The position numbers and the translations under genes are program-made. The notes beneath the pieces are model-generated. The model was not told the DNA's origin, did no database searches, and saw only the letters and a list, made by a program, of their open reading frames with translations. A stretch of 64,000 nt of DNA from Schizochytrium sp. CCTCC M209059 (Eukaryota > Sar > Bigyra > Thraustochytrida > Thraustochytriidae): the NCBI GenBank assembly GCA_000818945.1, contig KN805404.1, positions 206,691 to 270,690 of the forward strand, written 5' to 3'. Numbering within the stretch: position 1 is the first letter of the stretch; the number at the start of each line of letters is the position of its first letter. This document shows, in pieces, positions 10,662-20,145 of this stretch.

Positions 10662-12283
10662 ATCGGATAGTTTGTTCACCGATCCGGTATGCTATCGTAC
10701 GTTTTGATATTCACGTAAAGCGCGAATCATGCAATGCAAAGAGAATGGGACATTTTTTGCTCTTGACGAGGTTTGCAGCTATCGGATTTGCGGAGATGGA
10801 GAAGCACGGGCGAGATGAAGACACAATTTTAACCTTCTTTCCCCGTATGATCGGCACTGATTTGAACCAAGAAGGCCAGACGGCTTCTTTAGCCAGGGCC
10901 GTCGCTCGGCATCTGATCGTTTCGTGCTTCTTCCTTCGACAATGAATTTGCTTGCACCCGTCAAAAAGCTCAAGGTTCCCCGACGCTTCATCGCTCTTGT
11001 TTTCAATTCGAGACAGAATGACTGACGTGGTAGCCTTTTTTCCCTACATAGACTGTATATACAACCATCAGCAAGCAAAGCGCCTTGCTTTTATGAATCT
11101 GTGGTTAAAAGAGTCATTGAGACCCTTTCCATGTAGGGATCCTGCTTTCAGACCAGATCGGTATGTTGAACCATTTTGCACGGAATGGCAAGCAAGCGGA
11201 AGGATGGACAAGAAAGAGGCCACAACCAAGCGAGCGAGGCACGCCCGCCGGCAGCTGGAGATGACGATACATTACCGTTAGGAAGAGCCGTATGAAAGTA
11301 TCACGTGTTTAGAAACCGGTTTCTGCTTCGGATTCCTGCCGTATTGTCGTGTGTGGGCCTCGGGAACAACGTGCCCGAGATCGTGTTGTGTCGTGCTGCC
11401 CAGTGATCGTAGATGAATGGGTAATTTACGCCTGATGAAGAGTGATGCACAACATGCACATCCGAGAGGGCACACCCGCTAGCTCGAGCACGTGACGCTG
11501 TTGCCTCGTCTTCTCTCCGAGAAAAAAGTCATTCAACGGGGAAGAGAGGGGAAAAAATGGCCGTCTTTTTCGTGACTAACAATTCGCAAAAACACACGCA
11601 CGTTAAACATTACAGGACTCGCGCCCTCCTTTCATGATTGGGCAATCGCGCACATACACACACATGCGCGTGTAACCTTTGGTGCTGCCTGGGGCGGTGC
11701 GGGCTTCAAGTGATGAGAAAGCAACGGGCGGACTGAATATTATTGATGTCAGACGTTGTTGTGTACAATTTTATTTCTGATGAATTCGCGCGCCGCCGTC
11801 GGCCATCTAGGTTTCTGATTTTGTAATCAAACATTGATGTAAACTTTTTCATTCGACAGACATTGTTGCTTTCTTGAAGAGGCTCTCCTCTGGACGAAGA
11901 TCGACGAAGCTTTCATCCGCGGACTCGATACCGCTTTTGTTTGCCGAGGAGGAATGAAAAAGCAGTATGGTTGAACTGCGTTCGAAATTCTGTTCCCCCC
12001 ACCCCACAAAAGAAGGGTAAGCCTACGAAGACAATGCCCACCTTCGTCCATTCAGGCGGAGAGACAAGCTCGTTCTCTCAACTAGCTGACAAAAAGTAAA
12101 GCTGGGCATGGATGGATATTTTAATGCCGTTCGTCCCATTTTTATCAAAATTCACTCCTTGCATCACACTCTGTTCAGCTCTTCACTTGCCTCGATGCAG
12201 TGCGTTGCCTTAATCCTCTTTGCCGAGCTCAGCTCTCAGCTCTGCTCAGCTGAGAGGCAAGGTGTCGTCGTGCAGCTAAATTG
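10662..12283. other. intergenic, no gene seen
   Basis: About 1.6 kb of AT-richer sequence with only short overlapping frames. Nothing recognised apart from the promoter elements at its right end. Confidence 0.5.
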
Positions 12284-12290
12284 TATAAAA
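12284..12290 (+). promoter_or_regulatory. TATA box of the WDR44-like gene
   Basis: TATAAAA lies 79 bp before the ATG at 12363, inside TTGTATAAAAGCCC and below AGCTCAGCTCTCAGCTCTGCTCAG repeats. Position and context suit a core promoter. Confidence 0.6.
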
Positions 12291-12362
12291 GCCCACCTCT
12301 CCTCGTTTCATCCAGTCGAGTTCGTTCGTGTTGCCGCGCGGTAGACCCACGTCGAGGTCAGG

Positions 12363-14009
12363 ATGGCGTCGAGCGGGGCGGGGCCCGCGGCTGCGGCGTC
12401 GACGGTGGCGGCGGACACCAGCGTCGGCACCGGCGCTGAGCCTGTGACAAGCCCCGGGCGCGGCGCGCGGCGCAAGCTCTGGAATATCCTCGGCGAGAAG
12501 AAGAGCGAGCCGGCCGCGCACGCGGAGCTGCGCGCTGCGCATAGCGAGCCGCCGCGAACGGCAGCAGCAACGCAACAGCAGCAACAGCAGCAACAGCAGC
12601 AACAGCAGCAACAGCAGCAACAGCAGCAACAGCAACAAGAGACGGAGGTGAAAAGGGCGTCGCCGACGGCAGCGGGACCCAAGTCGATCGCGCAGTCTCA
12701 ACCGCAGCTCTTCAGCGCAGGAGGTGCGGCTGGCGTGGCACCTCATAATGAGCACGTTGTGCGTGTTAACACCGCTCAGCGCGGACGTCCAATTGAACTC
12801 AACGAGCTCATGTTTGTGCAATGTCTGCGCGACGGCCATCGCGATGGCATCAATGTGATGGAATTTAGTCCCGAGGGCATGTTTCTCGCCACCGGCGGCA
12901 AAGACGCCACAGTAGTCATTTGGCGCGTGCTGCAGCATGACAAGGAGCAGTACGAGCAAACAGAGCCGCAGCCAGTTTGCGAAGGCGCCGGCAACACCTC
13001 TGGCGAGCCGCTGGGGCCCAAGCTCTTTTCGAGCGATCCATGGCAGGTCCTCCGCAAGCATACCAAGGAAATCACCTCGCTTTCTTGGTCACGCAGTCAG
13101 TTCCTCTTGTCTGGATCAGCGGACTGCACTGTCCGTCTCTGGCACGTGCAGCGAGATCAATGTCTCTACGTTTTTAGGCACCGAAATGTGGTGACGGGCT
13201 TAAGCTTTAGCCCGGAGACTGACTTGCGGTTCGCCTCGAGTGCCGAGGACGGCTACGTGCGACTATGGGATATTGAAGGTGGCGCCGATGGTATTGCCAA
13301 GGTGATCGAGATCCAGAAGATTGCTGGTGGTGTGCGTTCGCTCGCATTCTTTGACGACCCCAACGTGCTGTCCGTGGGCACAGAGGACGGCGAGGTGCGG
13401 TTTTTGTCGTCGGACAAGCTGGTGTTTGTCACGCAGATGGAGTGCAGGAATCGTCGTGGCATCCAAAGAAAGGGCAAACCCGTCGTCGGTCTGCAGCCAT
13501 GCAGTCTGCGCGGGTCTCTGAATAAAAACTCTCAGCAGTCTGCGATTCTCGTATCGACAAAGGATTCGCGTGTAAGACTTTGTTCAATGGGCAATTATGC
13601 AGTCCTGTGTAAATTCAAGGGCGCTAGTACCACGACTTTGGACATCAAGGCACGCATCAAAGGGTCAAGCTCTCATGTTATATCTGCTTCGGAAGACAAG
13701 TCTGTGTACATATGGAATCTGGTGGAGCAAGAACCTGACAATGCGGCGGCTGCCTCGTTGGCAAATTCAAAGAGGCTACTGGGCGCCGTGGCAAAAAAGT
13801 ACAGTACATTCGAGTCCTTCCAGGGGCATTCGACCATGGTCACTCAGGCGGACTTTGCGCCTGACCGAACGCTGCGCGTCGCCCGTAAACGGACTGTCAC
13901 TGGGTCCTCGCTGCACGGTTGCATCATTGTTAGCACCGATCTTCACGGCCATATCCACGTATTTGAGAACAAGCTTCCCACCCCGGATGAGGACATTCCG
14001 GCTGCTTGA
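12363..14009 (+). CDS. WD40-repeat protein, WDR44-like
   Basis: Scaffold of the WDR44 (Rab11-binding) type; family members act in endosome recycling and vesicle transport. 548 aa. The first ~160 residues are disordered and carry a 22-glutamine run (12573-12638). From about residue 160 there is a seven-bladed propeller: DGHRDGINVMEFSPEGMFLATGG with KDATVVIW, HTKEITSLSW with SADCTVRLWHV, HRNVVTGLSFSP with EDGYVRLWDI, then SLAFFDDPNVLSVGTEDGEV, STKDSRVRLC, ISASEDKSVYIWNL and a last HSTMVTQADFAPD blade. The gap between the first and second repeats (residues 185-225) is typical of the WDR44 group. It is shorter than animal WDR44 and lacks its long N-terminal extension. A TATA box 79 bp upstream supports the start. 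Confidence 0.85.
   Translation: MASSGAGPAAAASTVAADTSVGTGAEPVTSPGRGARRKLWNILGEKKSEPAAHAELRAAHSEPPRTAAATQQQQQQQQQQQQQQQQQQQQQQETEVKRASPTAAGPKSIAQSQPQLFSAGGAAGVAPHNEHVVRVNTAQRGRPIELNELMFVQCLRDGHRDGINVMEFSPEGMFLATGGKDATVVIWRVLQHDKEQYEQTEPQPVCEGAGNTSGEPLGPKLFSSDPWQVLRKHTKEITSLSWSRSQFLLSGSADCTVRLWHVQRDQCLYVFRHRNVVTGLSFSPETDLRFASSAEDGYVRLWDIEGGADGIAKVIEIQKIAGGVRSLAFFDDPNVLSVGTEDGEVRFLSSDKLVFVTQMECRNRRGIQRKGKPVVGLQPCSLRGSLNKNSQQSAILVSTKDSRVRLCSMGNYAVLCKFKGASTTTLDIKARIKGSSSHVISASEDKSVYIWNLVEQEPDNAAAASLANSKRLLGAVAKKYSTFESFQGHSTMVTQADFAPDRTLRVARKRTVTGSSLHGCIIVSTDLHGHIHVFENKLPTPDEDIPAA
12573..12638 (+). repeat. CAA/CAG polyglutamine tract in WDR44-like gene
   Basis: Sixty-six bases of mixed CAA and CAG codons encode 22 consecutive Gln. 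The CAACAGCAG nonamer period keeps the tract from being a pure CAG run. Confidence 0.95.
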
Positions 14010-14285
14010 CGCTTTTATCGTTTCCCCTCCCAATGCAATCAGATGGGCGAAGCCAAAAGCACTTTTCTGAGGGATTGGCGTAGTGTGTCGTGGCATGACT
14101 TGACAATCAAAGTGTCTGTACAACAACTCATGAAACACAACAATTCTCTTTTTTTTCTCTTTGTTACACTCCTTCCTCATCATTTTATAATTTACTAATC
14201 GAGTATACGCCAGTTCGTTTCCGTCTTTGTCTGCTTCGTCATCCTCTAATCATCAACTCCAGGCTCTTTGATGATGCGAAGATAT

Positions 14286-15032
14286 TTATACGCATTCCAA
14301 CGCCCGAACCGCGCGACTGCACTTGCCGCCAGAGTGCTGGTCGATCATGAGAGCGAGGTTCTCGGCATCTTTCTCAAACACAAAGCCCACGTGCTCGTCA
14401 GAAAGCTTGAGACGAAAGTCTTCGCCGCTGTCGGGTGCCCGATCGCCGACGGCGTCGGCATCTGTGAGCGTCAAGCGGAAAAATTGTCGGCCCTTTAGTT
14501 GCGTCGTGCCGTCGGGAAACACCGCCAGACGGAGACGAGCAAGATTTTCACGTAGATCGATGCCAGTCTCCTCGAACACCTCGCGAGCTGCGCCGAAGGC
14601 AGGGCTCGCGTCGTCAAAGTCAAGGTTGCCGCCAGGAAGCTGTCCGTGAATTCCCTTGCGATTCTTAAACGCCTTGAGCACGAGATATCCGAGCTTGTCG
14701 TGGTGCGCAATAACAAACGCCTTGACGACCTTGTCGCGCTCCTCGTCAGCGGCGCCGGCCTCTGCCCCGCTCGGCTTCGTCGTCGCCTGCGCTTCGCCGT
14801 ACTTGCCAGGTTTCCCATCTTGGCCGAGCAAGGCGCCTTGCTCGTCGCCATGCCCACCATCGCCAAAGCACAGCGCCAGGCACTGTCGCGCGCCGTCCAT
14901 CGCGCCGGCCCAGCACCGCTCCAACGCCGCGCAGGGAGCCATTGCGTCTGCCTCTGCCGGCGCTCTCAAGGCGAGGCAAGGTGCCCAGCTTGCGGTTTTG
15001 GCGTCGCTGATCAAACCTCGAGCCAAACCCAA
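14286..15032 (-). CDS. Nudix hydrolase
   Basis: Hydrolyses a nucleoside diphosphate linked to another group; substrate unknown. 248 aa, with the Nudix fold in the C-terminal 145 residues: VVKAFVIAHHDKLGYLVLKA, QLPGGNLDFDD, AAREVFEETGI. The REVFEETGI catalytic helix is intact. Relative to the standard box (G-x5-E-x7-RE-U-x-EE-x-GU) there is one extra residue between the Gly-rich loop and the helix, and the first Glu is Asp. The C-terminal FRLTLTDADAV and DEHVGFVFEKDAENLAL complete the fold. The N-terminal 95 residues are Ala/Cys-rich without a clear domain; a later start (Met at 14942) is possible. Divergent from the ATPase gene, with 190 bp between. Confidence 0.85.
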   Translation of the reverse strand: MGLARGLISDAKTASWAPCLALRAPAEADAMAPCAALERCWAGAMDGARQCLALCFGDGGHGDEQGALLGQDGKPGKYGEAQATTKPSGAEAGAADEERDKVVKAFVIAHHDKLGYLVLKAFKNRKGIHGQLPGGNLDFDDASPAFGAAREVFEETGIDLRENLARLRLAVFPDGTTQLKGRQFFRLTLTDADAVGDRAPDSGEDFRLKLSDEHVGFVFEKDAENLALMIDQHSGGKCSRAVRALECV

Positions 15033-15222
15033 TTCATTCCGTCAGCTCCGGAGCTCCTGGCGACGCGAGAGCAGGCGGGAGAGACAACGCGAGCACGCTC
15101 GCGCACGTCGCCAGGCCAGGCAGACAGACCTCGCGAAGAACATTGCAGCGCAGCGCAGCGTGGCGTGACGTAGCGTCGGAAAGCTGAACGGAGCAGAGCT
15201 GCAGAGACTTGGCCTTTGGTGA
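15033..15222. promoter_or_regulatory. 190-bp bidirectional promoter region
   Basis: Lies between the divergent Nudix and P-loop ATPase starts. GC-rich, includes a GCAGCGCAGCG run near 15145. No TATA box seen. Confidence 0.35.
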
Positions 15223-17397
15223 ATGGCGACGGCTATGGACGGCGGCGGAGACAGAGCCCAGGGGGCCGGCGAACTCGAGGCGCTCGTTGAGCGCTTACCA
15301 GCCCTGGACTGGAGCGATGTCGAGCGTGTCGAGGGTCTCGACGACCTCCTTCGTATTGAGGCGGTGAAAATGCTGCGCGAGGGCATGCTCTCTTGCGGGT
15401 TTCCTCGCATCAGCACGGGTTGGATGGCAGGCGCGCCCATGGTTTCCATGACGCTGAAGCGCGCTCGCAAGGGTGATGCTGGGCAGGAGATGTATGCTGC
15501 TACAACAACAATCGATTCCATGCAAAATGCGGATGCGCGGAGAGCACTTGCAGAAGCGCTACAGATCATGTTATGTCGTGCGCCGGCGAGCGCCCAACCC
15601 GAAGCCGTTCACGTGAACGCGCTCATTGAAGCCTTTGCGCGCCGCACGGGTGTGGCGCTCTGTAAACTTCAATGGAATGCACGCTCGCAGGCTGTGCGAG
15701 CCGAGTTTGGACCCCTGAAAATCGTTGACGATCGACTCTCAGGACGGAATCTGTGGCGCTATTCGCCGAGCTACCAGCGGTTCTTTACGAGTGAGCATCC
15801 GCGCGAGTACCTCGGCAATGTTGCCGGCATTGTGGCCAGCGAGGTGGTAAAGAGTGTTTGGCGAGGTGTGGCTACAGCTCACTACGTGGTTGATGCGAAT
15901 TTGAGGGAGGTGTTGCACGCGGCGCTGTTGGACTACGTCGCGGGTGGCATCGATGGCGCTGGAGAAGCGTTTGAGCCATCGACACTCGCTGGTAAGACGC
16001 TCTCAATGTACCTGCATGGGACAGCGGGCGTGGGCAAGTCCACATTTGTGGAGCTCATCGGCCGCGCACTCGAAGGCGGCTTGCAAACGCACGTGAATCC
16101 CTCGCTTCGCGTCCACGTCGTAAAGGTTCCTGTGAATTCGATGCGGCCGGAGCACCTGCAGCACATTCTGCGCATTCAGGGAATCTCAGACTGGTCTGTC
16201 GAGCGCATGGTGGAGCAAAGCATTGCCAAGGAGCATCTCGCCATTCTGCATCTGGAGGAACATCCCGAGGACCCAGCTGTGCAACGCCAAGTTTTTGATT
16301 TGGTCCAAGGAATGGTGGATCATTTGGTGAGCAAGTATCCGGATCGTCGCGGGCACATGATCTTTGCGTGGACCTCCAATTATACGCCGTGTGAACACAT
16401 GCAACCAAGTTTGCGTGTAGTGGTCCCTGTGCGAGCGCCTGATCACGACGCTCAATTCCGTTGGGCGCGCGAGATGCTCGAGGAAGCGTTGCATTCACGC
16501 TTCGCGGAGCAGGACAATCTGGTGGTCCATGTCGACGATGACGCGCGACCAGACTTTTGCTGTGACATGAGACCCCTCAATAGCTGGTGGCGGTCCGTGA
16601 GCTTTTTCGCAGCGGAGCTTGTTGCAGACCTTGCCGGGCGCAAGGCTTGCGGGTCAACGTCAATGACAATTTGCGTGAAGAGTGCCGACGCAGCTGTTGA
16701 GGGCCACAGCGCTTTGCACGTTGTGGCAAGCGATGGCGCACAGACAGAGGCTCATGTGAAGCTTTCAAGTGTGGACAGTTTCTTTTTCTGCCCGGAGACA
16801 CTCTCGCCTTTGCAAGCCGTGTTGCAAATGGGTTTGCGAGGATTTTGCACGCCGACTGTCGTGCTTGTCGATCTAAGTTCGGAAGATGACGACAAGGGTG
16901 AGTCCGGCACAGAGCACTTGACGTCGCTTCGCAAAGCACTCTGTGCTGAGGCGCGTGCAGACCCGGTGAATGAGGACATTCATCTTCGATGGCGTGACCT
17001 CGGGATCCTTGCGGACGAGCACGACAAGGAGAAGATTTACGGCGATGCAAGCGAGATCCGCGGTGGCTTGTATCAGTTTATTGATGACACGAACAATCCG
17101 AATGTGCGCGTGAGCGACATTGTTGGAGACTGTTTGCTCTGTGGGAGCGAACGAGTCTGCGTTGCTCGAAGCGGAAAGCAGGGCCAGCCTGCGTGCGTGC
17201 GTGTGGCGGCGGTTGCGGCAAAGGTGACCCGTGTAGGGCAATTTATGCTTCGGGAGCTTCTCGAGACAAGTGCGCGGTCACGCACGCACCGTTTCAGCGT
17301 GAGCAAGCGGCACGTGTTCTTCTTTCTCGTCGCTGTCCCGGGCGAGCCCGTTTCAGAGCAGACACGCTCACGGGCACACCTCGTGATCAAGGCGTAA
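15223..17397 (+). CDS. P-loop (AAA+-like) ATPase of unknown family
   Basis: 724 aa. I do not recognise the family. A Walker A motif GTAGVGKST sits at about residue 266 in a LSMYLHGTAGVGKSTFVELIG context. About 80 residues later LAILHLEEH could be a Walker B strand, with Glu rather than the usual DE, and HMIFAWTSNY could be a sensor-1 strand with Asn. An arginine-rich ending to the ATPase core (VVVPVRAPDHDAQFRWAREML) follows. The N-terminal 250 residues and the C-terminal 250 match nothing I know; the C-terminal part has LRWRDLGILADEHDKEKIYGDASEIRGGLYQFIDD and a later CLLCGSERVC cysteine pair. No signal peptide or membrane segment. Stop codon is clean; followed by a TTTG microsatellite. Confidence 0.75.
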   Translation: MATAMDGGGDRAQGAGELEALVERLPALDWSDVERVEGLDDLLRIEAVKMLREGMLSCGFPRISTGWMAGAPMVSMTLKRARKGDAGQEMYAATTTIDSMQNADARRALAEALQIMLCRAPASAQPEAVHVNALIEAFARRTGVALCKLQWNARSQAVRAEFGPLKIVDDRLSGRNLWRYSPSYQRFFTSEHPREYLGNVAGIVASEVVKSVWRGVATAHYVVDANLREVLHAALLDYVAGGIDGAGEAFEPSTLAGKTLSMYLHGTAGVGKSTFVELIGRALEGGLQTHVNPSLRVHVVKVPVNSMRPEHLQHILRIQGISDWSVERMVEQSIAKEHLAILHLEEHPEDPAVQRQVFDLVQGMVDHLVSKYPDRRGHMIFAWTSNYTPCEHMQPSLRVVVPVRAPDHDAQFRWAREMLEEALHSRFAEQDNLVVHVDDDARPDFCCDMRPLNSWWRSVSFFAAELVADLAGRKACGSTSMTICVKSADAAVEGHSALHVVASDGAQTEAHVKLSSVDSFFFCPETLSPLQAVLQMGLRGFCTPTVVLVDLSSEDDDKGESGTEHLTSLRKALCAEARADPVNEDIHLRWRDLGILADEHDKEKIYGDASEIRGGLYQFIDDTNNPNVRVSDIVGDCLLCGSERVCVARSGKQGQPACVRVAAVAAKVTRVGQFMLRELLETSARSRTHRFSVSKRHVFFFLVAVPGEPVSEQTRSRAHLVIKA

Positions 17398-18381
17398 GCT
17401 GTGAGTCTCATACTGGCAGGAAGTTGCAAAAGAGTTTTGGATCCCTTACTGCGAGTTGTTTTTTGTGATGAGAACGAGGAATTGCATAAGCGCATGTTGA
17501 TTGTTGTATGTCTTTGTTTGTTTGTTTGTTTGTTTATTTGTTTGTTTTGATTTCAATAAAAAAAGTTTCGTTGTGTGCATGTGGGCCAAGATGTCCGCGC
17601 GGGACATCGTAGCTTTTGTAACCACAGTTCCTGTTCGCCCCAAGGTTACTAGATTAGGCAAAGAAATGGCGGTCGGTTTTGGCCCCTATTTCTCTTCTGA
17701 TGCTACATGTAGTTGAAGTGTTCTTTCAAAGCCATGTTCCGAGCGGTGGTCCGGCAGAGATAGCCTCCAACCGTTTTTTCTGTGCGCACGTTTCGCCTAC
17801 TTACTTCTGGTGCTTCAGGCGAGACAAATCCGAGTTCGTTTTCGAAGCTGATTGCCTGTTTCGTCTTTTGAGAGCTCCTCACATCATTCGATTCTATTTT
17901 CCTTTCCCTAAATCGCAAACTGTAATTCTGGAGATTTATCGTCATAGTCATGATCGGCATCGAGTGTTTAGCATGATAGAATTACCTTGCTTGGTTACGT
18001 CATCGAAGAGAAGTTTCATTTCTTCTCTTGGACAAGGAGAAAAGAAGTCTAAAATGAAGAGATGGAAGGCGGTCAGTGGTGGACGACCATTGACATGCAT
18101 GAGTGTAATGGGCCGACCCGGCGCGAGTTCGTATATCTCATTCTCATGGGTATGCAACTTGAAGGGAAAGGAAAGCACGATGCATAGTCTTCAACATTTG
18201 TATTCTTGTTAGCAAAGTGGTATTTAGTAGATTTGGTCAACACTGAACATGTCGCGCGATTGATTGCTCCTGGGAAGAAGGACACTTGTCTCCTGGCCTG
18301 CCGGCACGCGAGGTTTGTTCGGATTCGCGGTACGGGCGAAGCAAAGGAGAAAACGAAGAGGCGCCTCCTGGGTGGGTGGGT
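17398..18381. other. intergenic, no gene seen; TTTG microsatellite
   Basis: Contains a (TTTG)n run at about 17513-17548 and an AATAAAAAAAG stretch near 17556 that could serve 3'-end formation of the ATPase transcript. The rest is AT-richer and shows nothing I can name. Any 3' end of the CABP-like gene would lie here beyond the assembly gap. Confidence 0.45.
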
Positions 18382-18693
18382 NNNNNNNNNNNNNNNNNNN
18401 NNNNNNNNNNNNNNNNNNNNNNNNNNNNNNNNNNNNNNNNNNNNNNNNNNNNNNNNNNNNNNNNNNNNNNNNNNNNNNNNNNNNNNNNNNNNNNNNNNNN
18501 NNNNNNNNNNNNNNNNNNNNNNNNNNNNNNNNNNNNNNNNNNNNNNNNNNNNNNNNNNNNNNNNNNNNNNNNNNNNNNNNNNNNNNNNNNNNNNNNNNNN
18601 NNNNNNNNNNNNNNNNNNNNNNNNNNNNNNNNNNNNNNNNNNNNNNNNNNNNNNNNNNNNNNNNNNNNNNNNNNNNNNNNNNNNNNNNNNNNN
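18382..18693. other. assembly gap (312 N)
   Basis: Run of N that removes the C-terminal end of the coiled-coil gene on the minus strand. Frames that cross it are not meaningful. Confidence 1.
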
Positions 18694-20145
18694 GGCGGCC
18701 TCGGCGGCGGCGCGGGCCTCGGAGGCGGCCTGGGCCTCGCGCTCGGCCTTGGCGCGAGCGGCCTCAGCGGCGTTGCGGGCCTTCTCGTCGCGCTCGCGGG
18801 CCGAGGTGGCGGCCTTGCGGAGCTTAGTGGCCTCGGAGTGGCTGGCGTCAGCGGCCTTGCGCGCGTCCTGGGCGGCCTCGCGGGCGGCGACGGCCTCGGC
18901 GCGGGCCTCGGTGGCGGCAGCGGCGGCCTCGTCGGCCTCCTGGCGCTGCTTCTCGGCCTCCTGACGGGCCTCCTCAAAAGGCTTGAGAGCGCGCTGGGCC
19001 TCGGCGCGGGCGATGGCGGCGGCCTGGGTGAACTTTTCCTGCTTGCGGACGGCGGCCTCCTGCTTCAGCTTGGCGGCCATGAGCGGGCCCGGGTCGGTGG
19101 CTCTGAGCTGGGCGAGCTCGTTCTGGGCCTTGCCGCGCTTGACAATGCCGGTGGCCTCATCGGCGATGACGCCCTCGAGGCGGGCCTCCTCGTCGGCGAC
19201 GGCCTGCTCCTCGGCCTCGATCTCGTCGAGGATCTTCTGGAGCTCGTTTTGGGCGGCGATCTCGGCGTCCTCGGCCTCCTGGGCGGCCTGCTCGGCGATG
19301 GCGAAGGACTTCTCCTTCTCCTTGGCGTCGGCCTCGGCTTCCTTGGCCTCTTCGGCCTCCTTGACGGCGTTGGCCTCGGCCTCCACGGCGGCGGCCTCGG
19401 CATCGAGGCTGGCCTGCTCGGCCTCGGCGGCGGCCTCGGCGTTGGCACGGGCCTCGTCCTCCTTCTCGACGGCGTCCTGCTCGGCGGCGACGGCCTTCTC
19501 GTGGTGCTCGGTGGCAATGCGCTCGGCCTCGACGGCCTTGGCCTCGCTCTTGCGGGCAGTCTCCTCGGACTTCTTGGCGGCGGCCTCGGCGGACTTGGCC
19601 TCGGATGCGCGCTTCTTGGCGGCGGCCTTGGTGTCCTTGGCCTCCTTCTCCTTGGCGACGGCATCAGCCTCCTCGGCCTTGGCGGTCTCGGCCTTTTCCT
19701 GGCAGTCGGCGAGCTGGCGCTGGGCCTCCTCGACGAGCTCGCCGGCCTCGGCGAGCTGCACGCCGCCATCGCCCTGCTCGGTGATGGAGTTCACGAGCTC
19801 CTTCCAATCGACGCCGAACTTGTACACCAGGAACTCGGAGAGGCTGACGAACTTGTTGAAGTCCACGTCGATCTCGCGCATGACCTCGCGCATCTCCTTG
19901 ACGGTGAGCGTGGAGCCGTGTTTCTCGAGCAGGCGGTGGGCCTGCACCTCGTCGAGCTCGTTGCCCTCCTCGCCCTTGGGGTCGATCTCCACGCACGTCT
20001 GATACCACTGCCACGCCTCCTCGGCCTGCGTCTTGTCGGCGCCGATCATGATGCCCTTGGCCCAGTACGCGTTCAGAAACCACACGCACTGGTCCTTGTA
20101 CGGCATGGCGTTGATCTCCTTGAACTTCTCGAGGTCGTCGCCCAT
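18694..20145 (-). CDS. EF-hand/coiled-coil protein, calcium-regulated actin-bundling (CABP) type, 3' end missing
   Basis: Likely actin-associated protein. Start Met at 20145 opens MGDDLEKFKEINAMPYKDQ followed by CVWFLNAYWAKG, the head typical of calcium-regulated actin-bundling proteins. One EF-hand loop is visible (DVDFNKFVSLSE: Asp1, Asp3, Asn5, Ser9, Glu12). From about residue 135 the protein is an almost uninterrupted Ala/Glu/Lys coiled coil (AEEADAVAKEKEAKD, AEQASLDAEAAAVEAEA). 484 residues are visible before the gap, already longer than the ~30-34 kDa slime-mould proteins, so the coil is expanded. The frame is open upstream to 20637 but that part is low-complexity. The opposite strand is also open for over 600 codons purely because of Ala/Glu codon bias. 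Confidence 0.8.
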
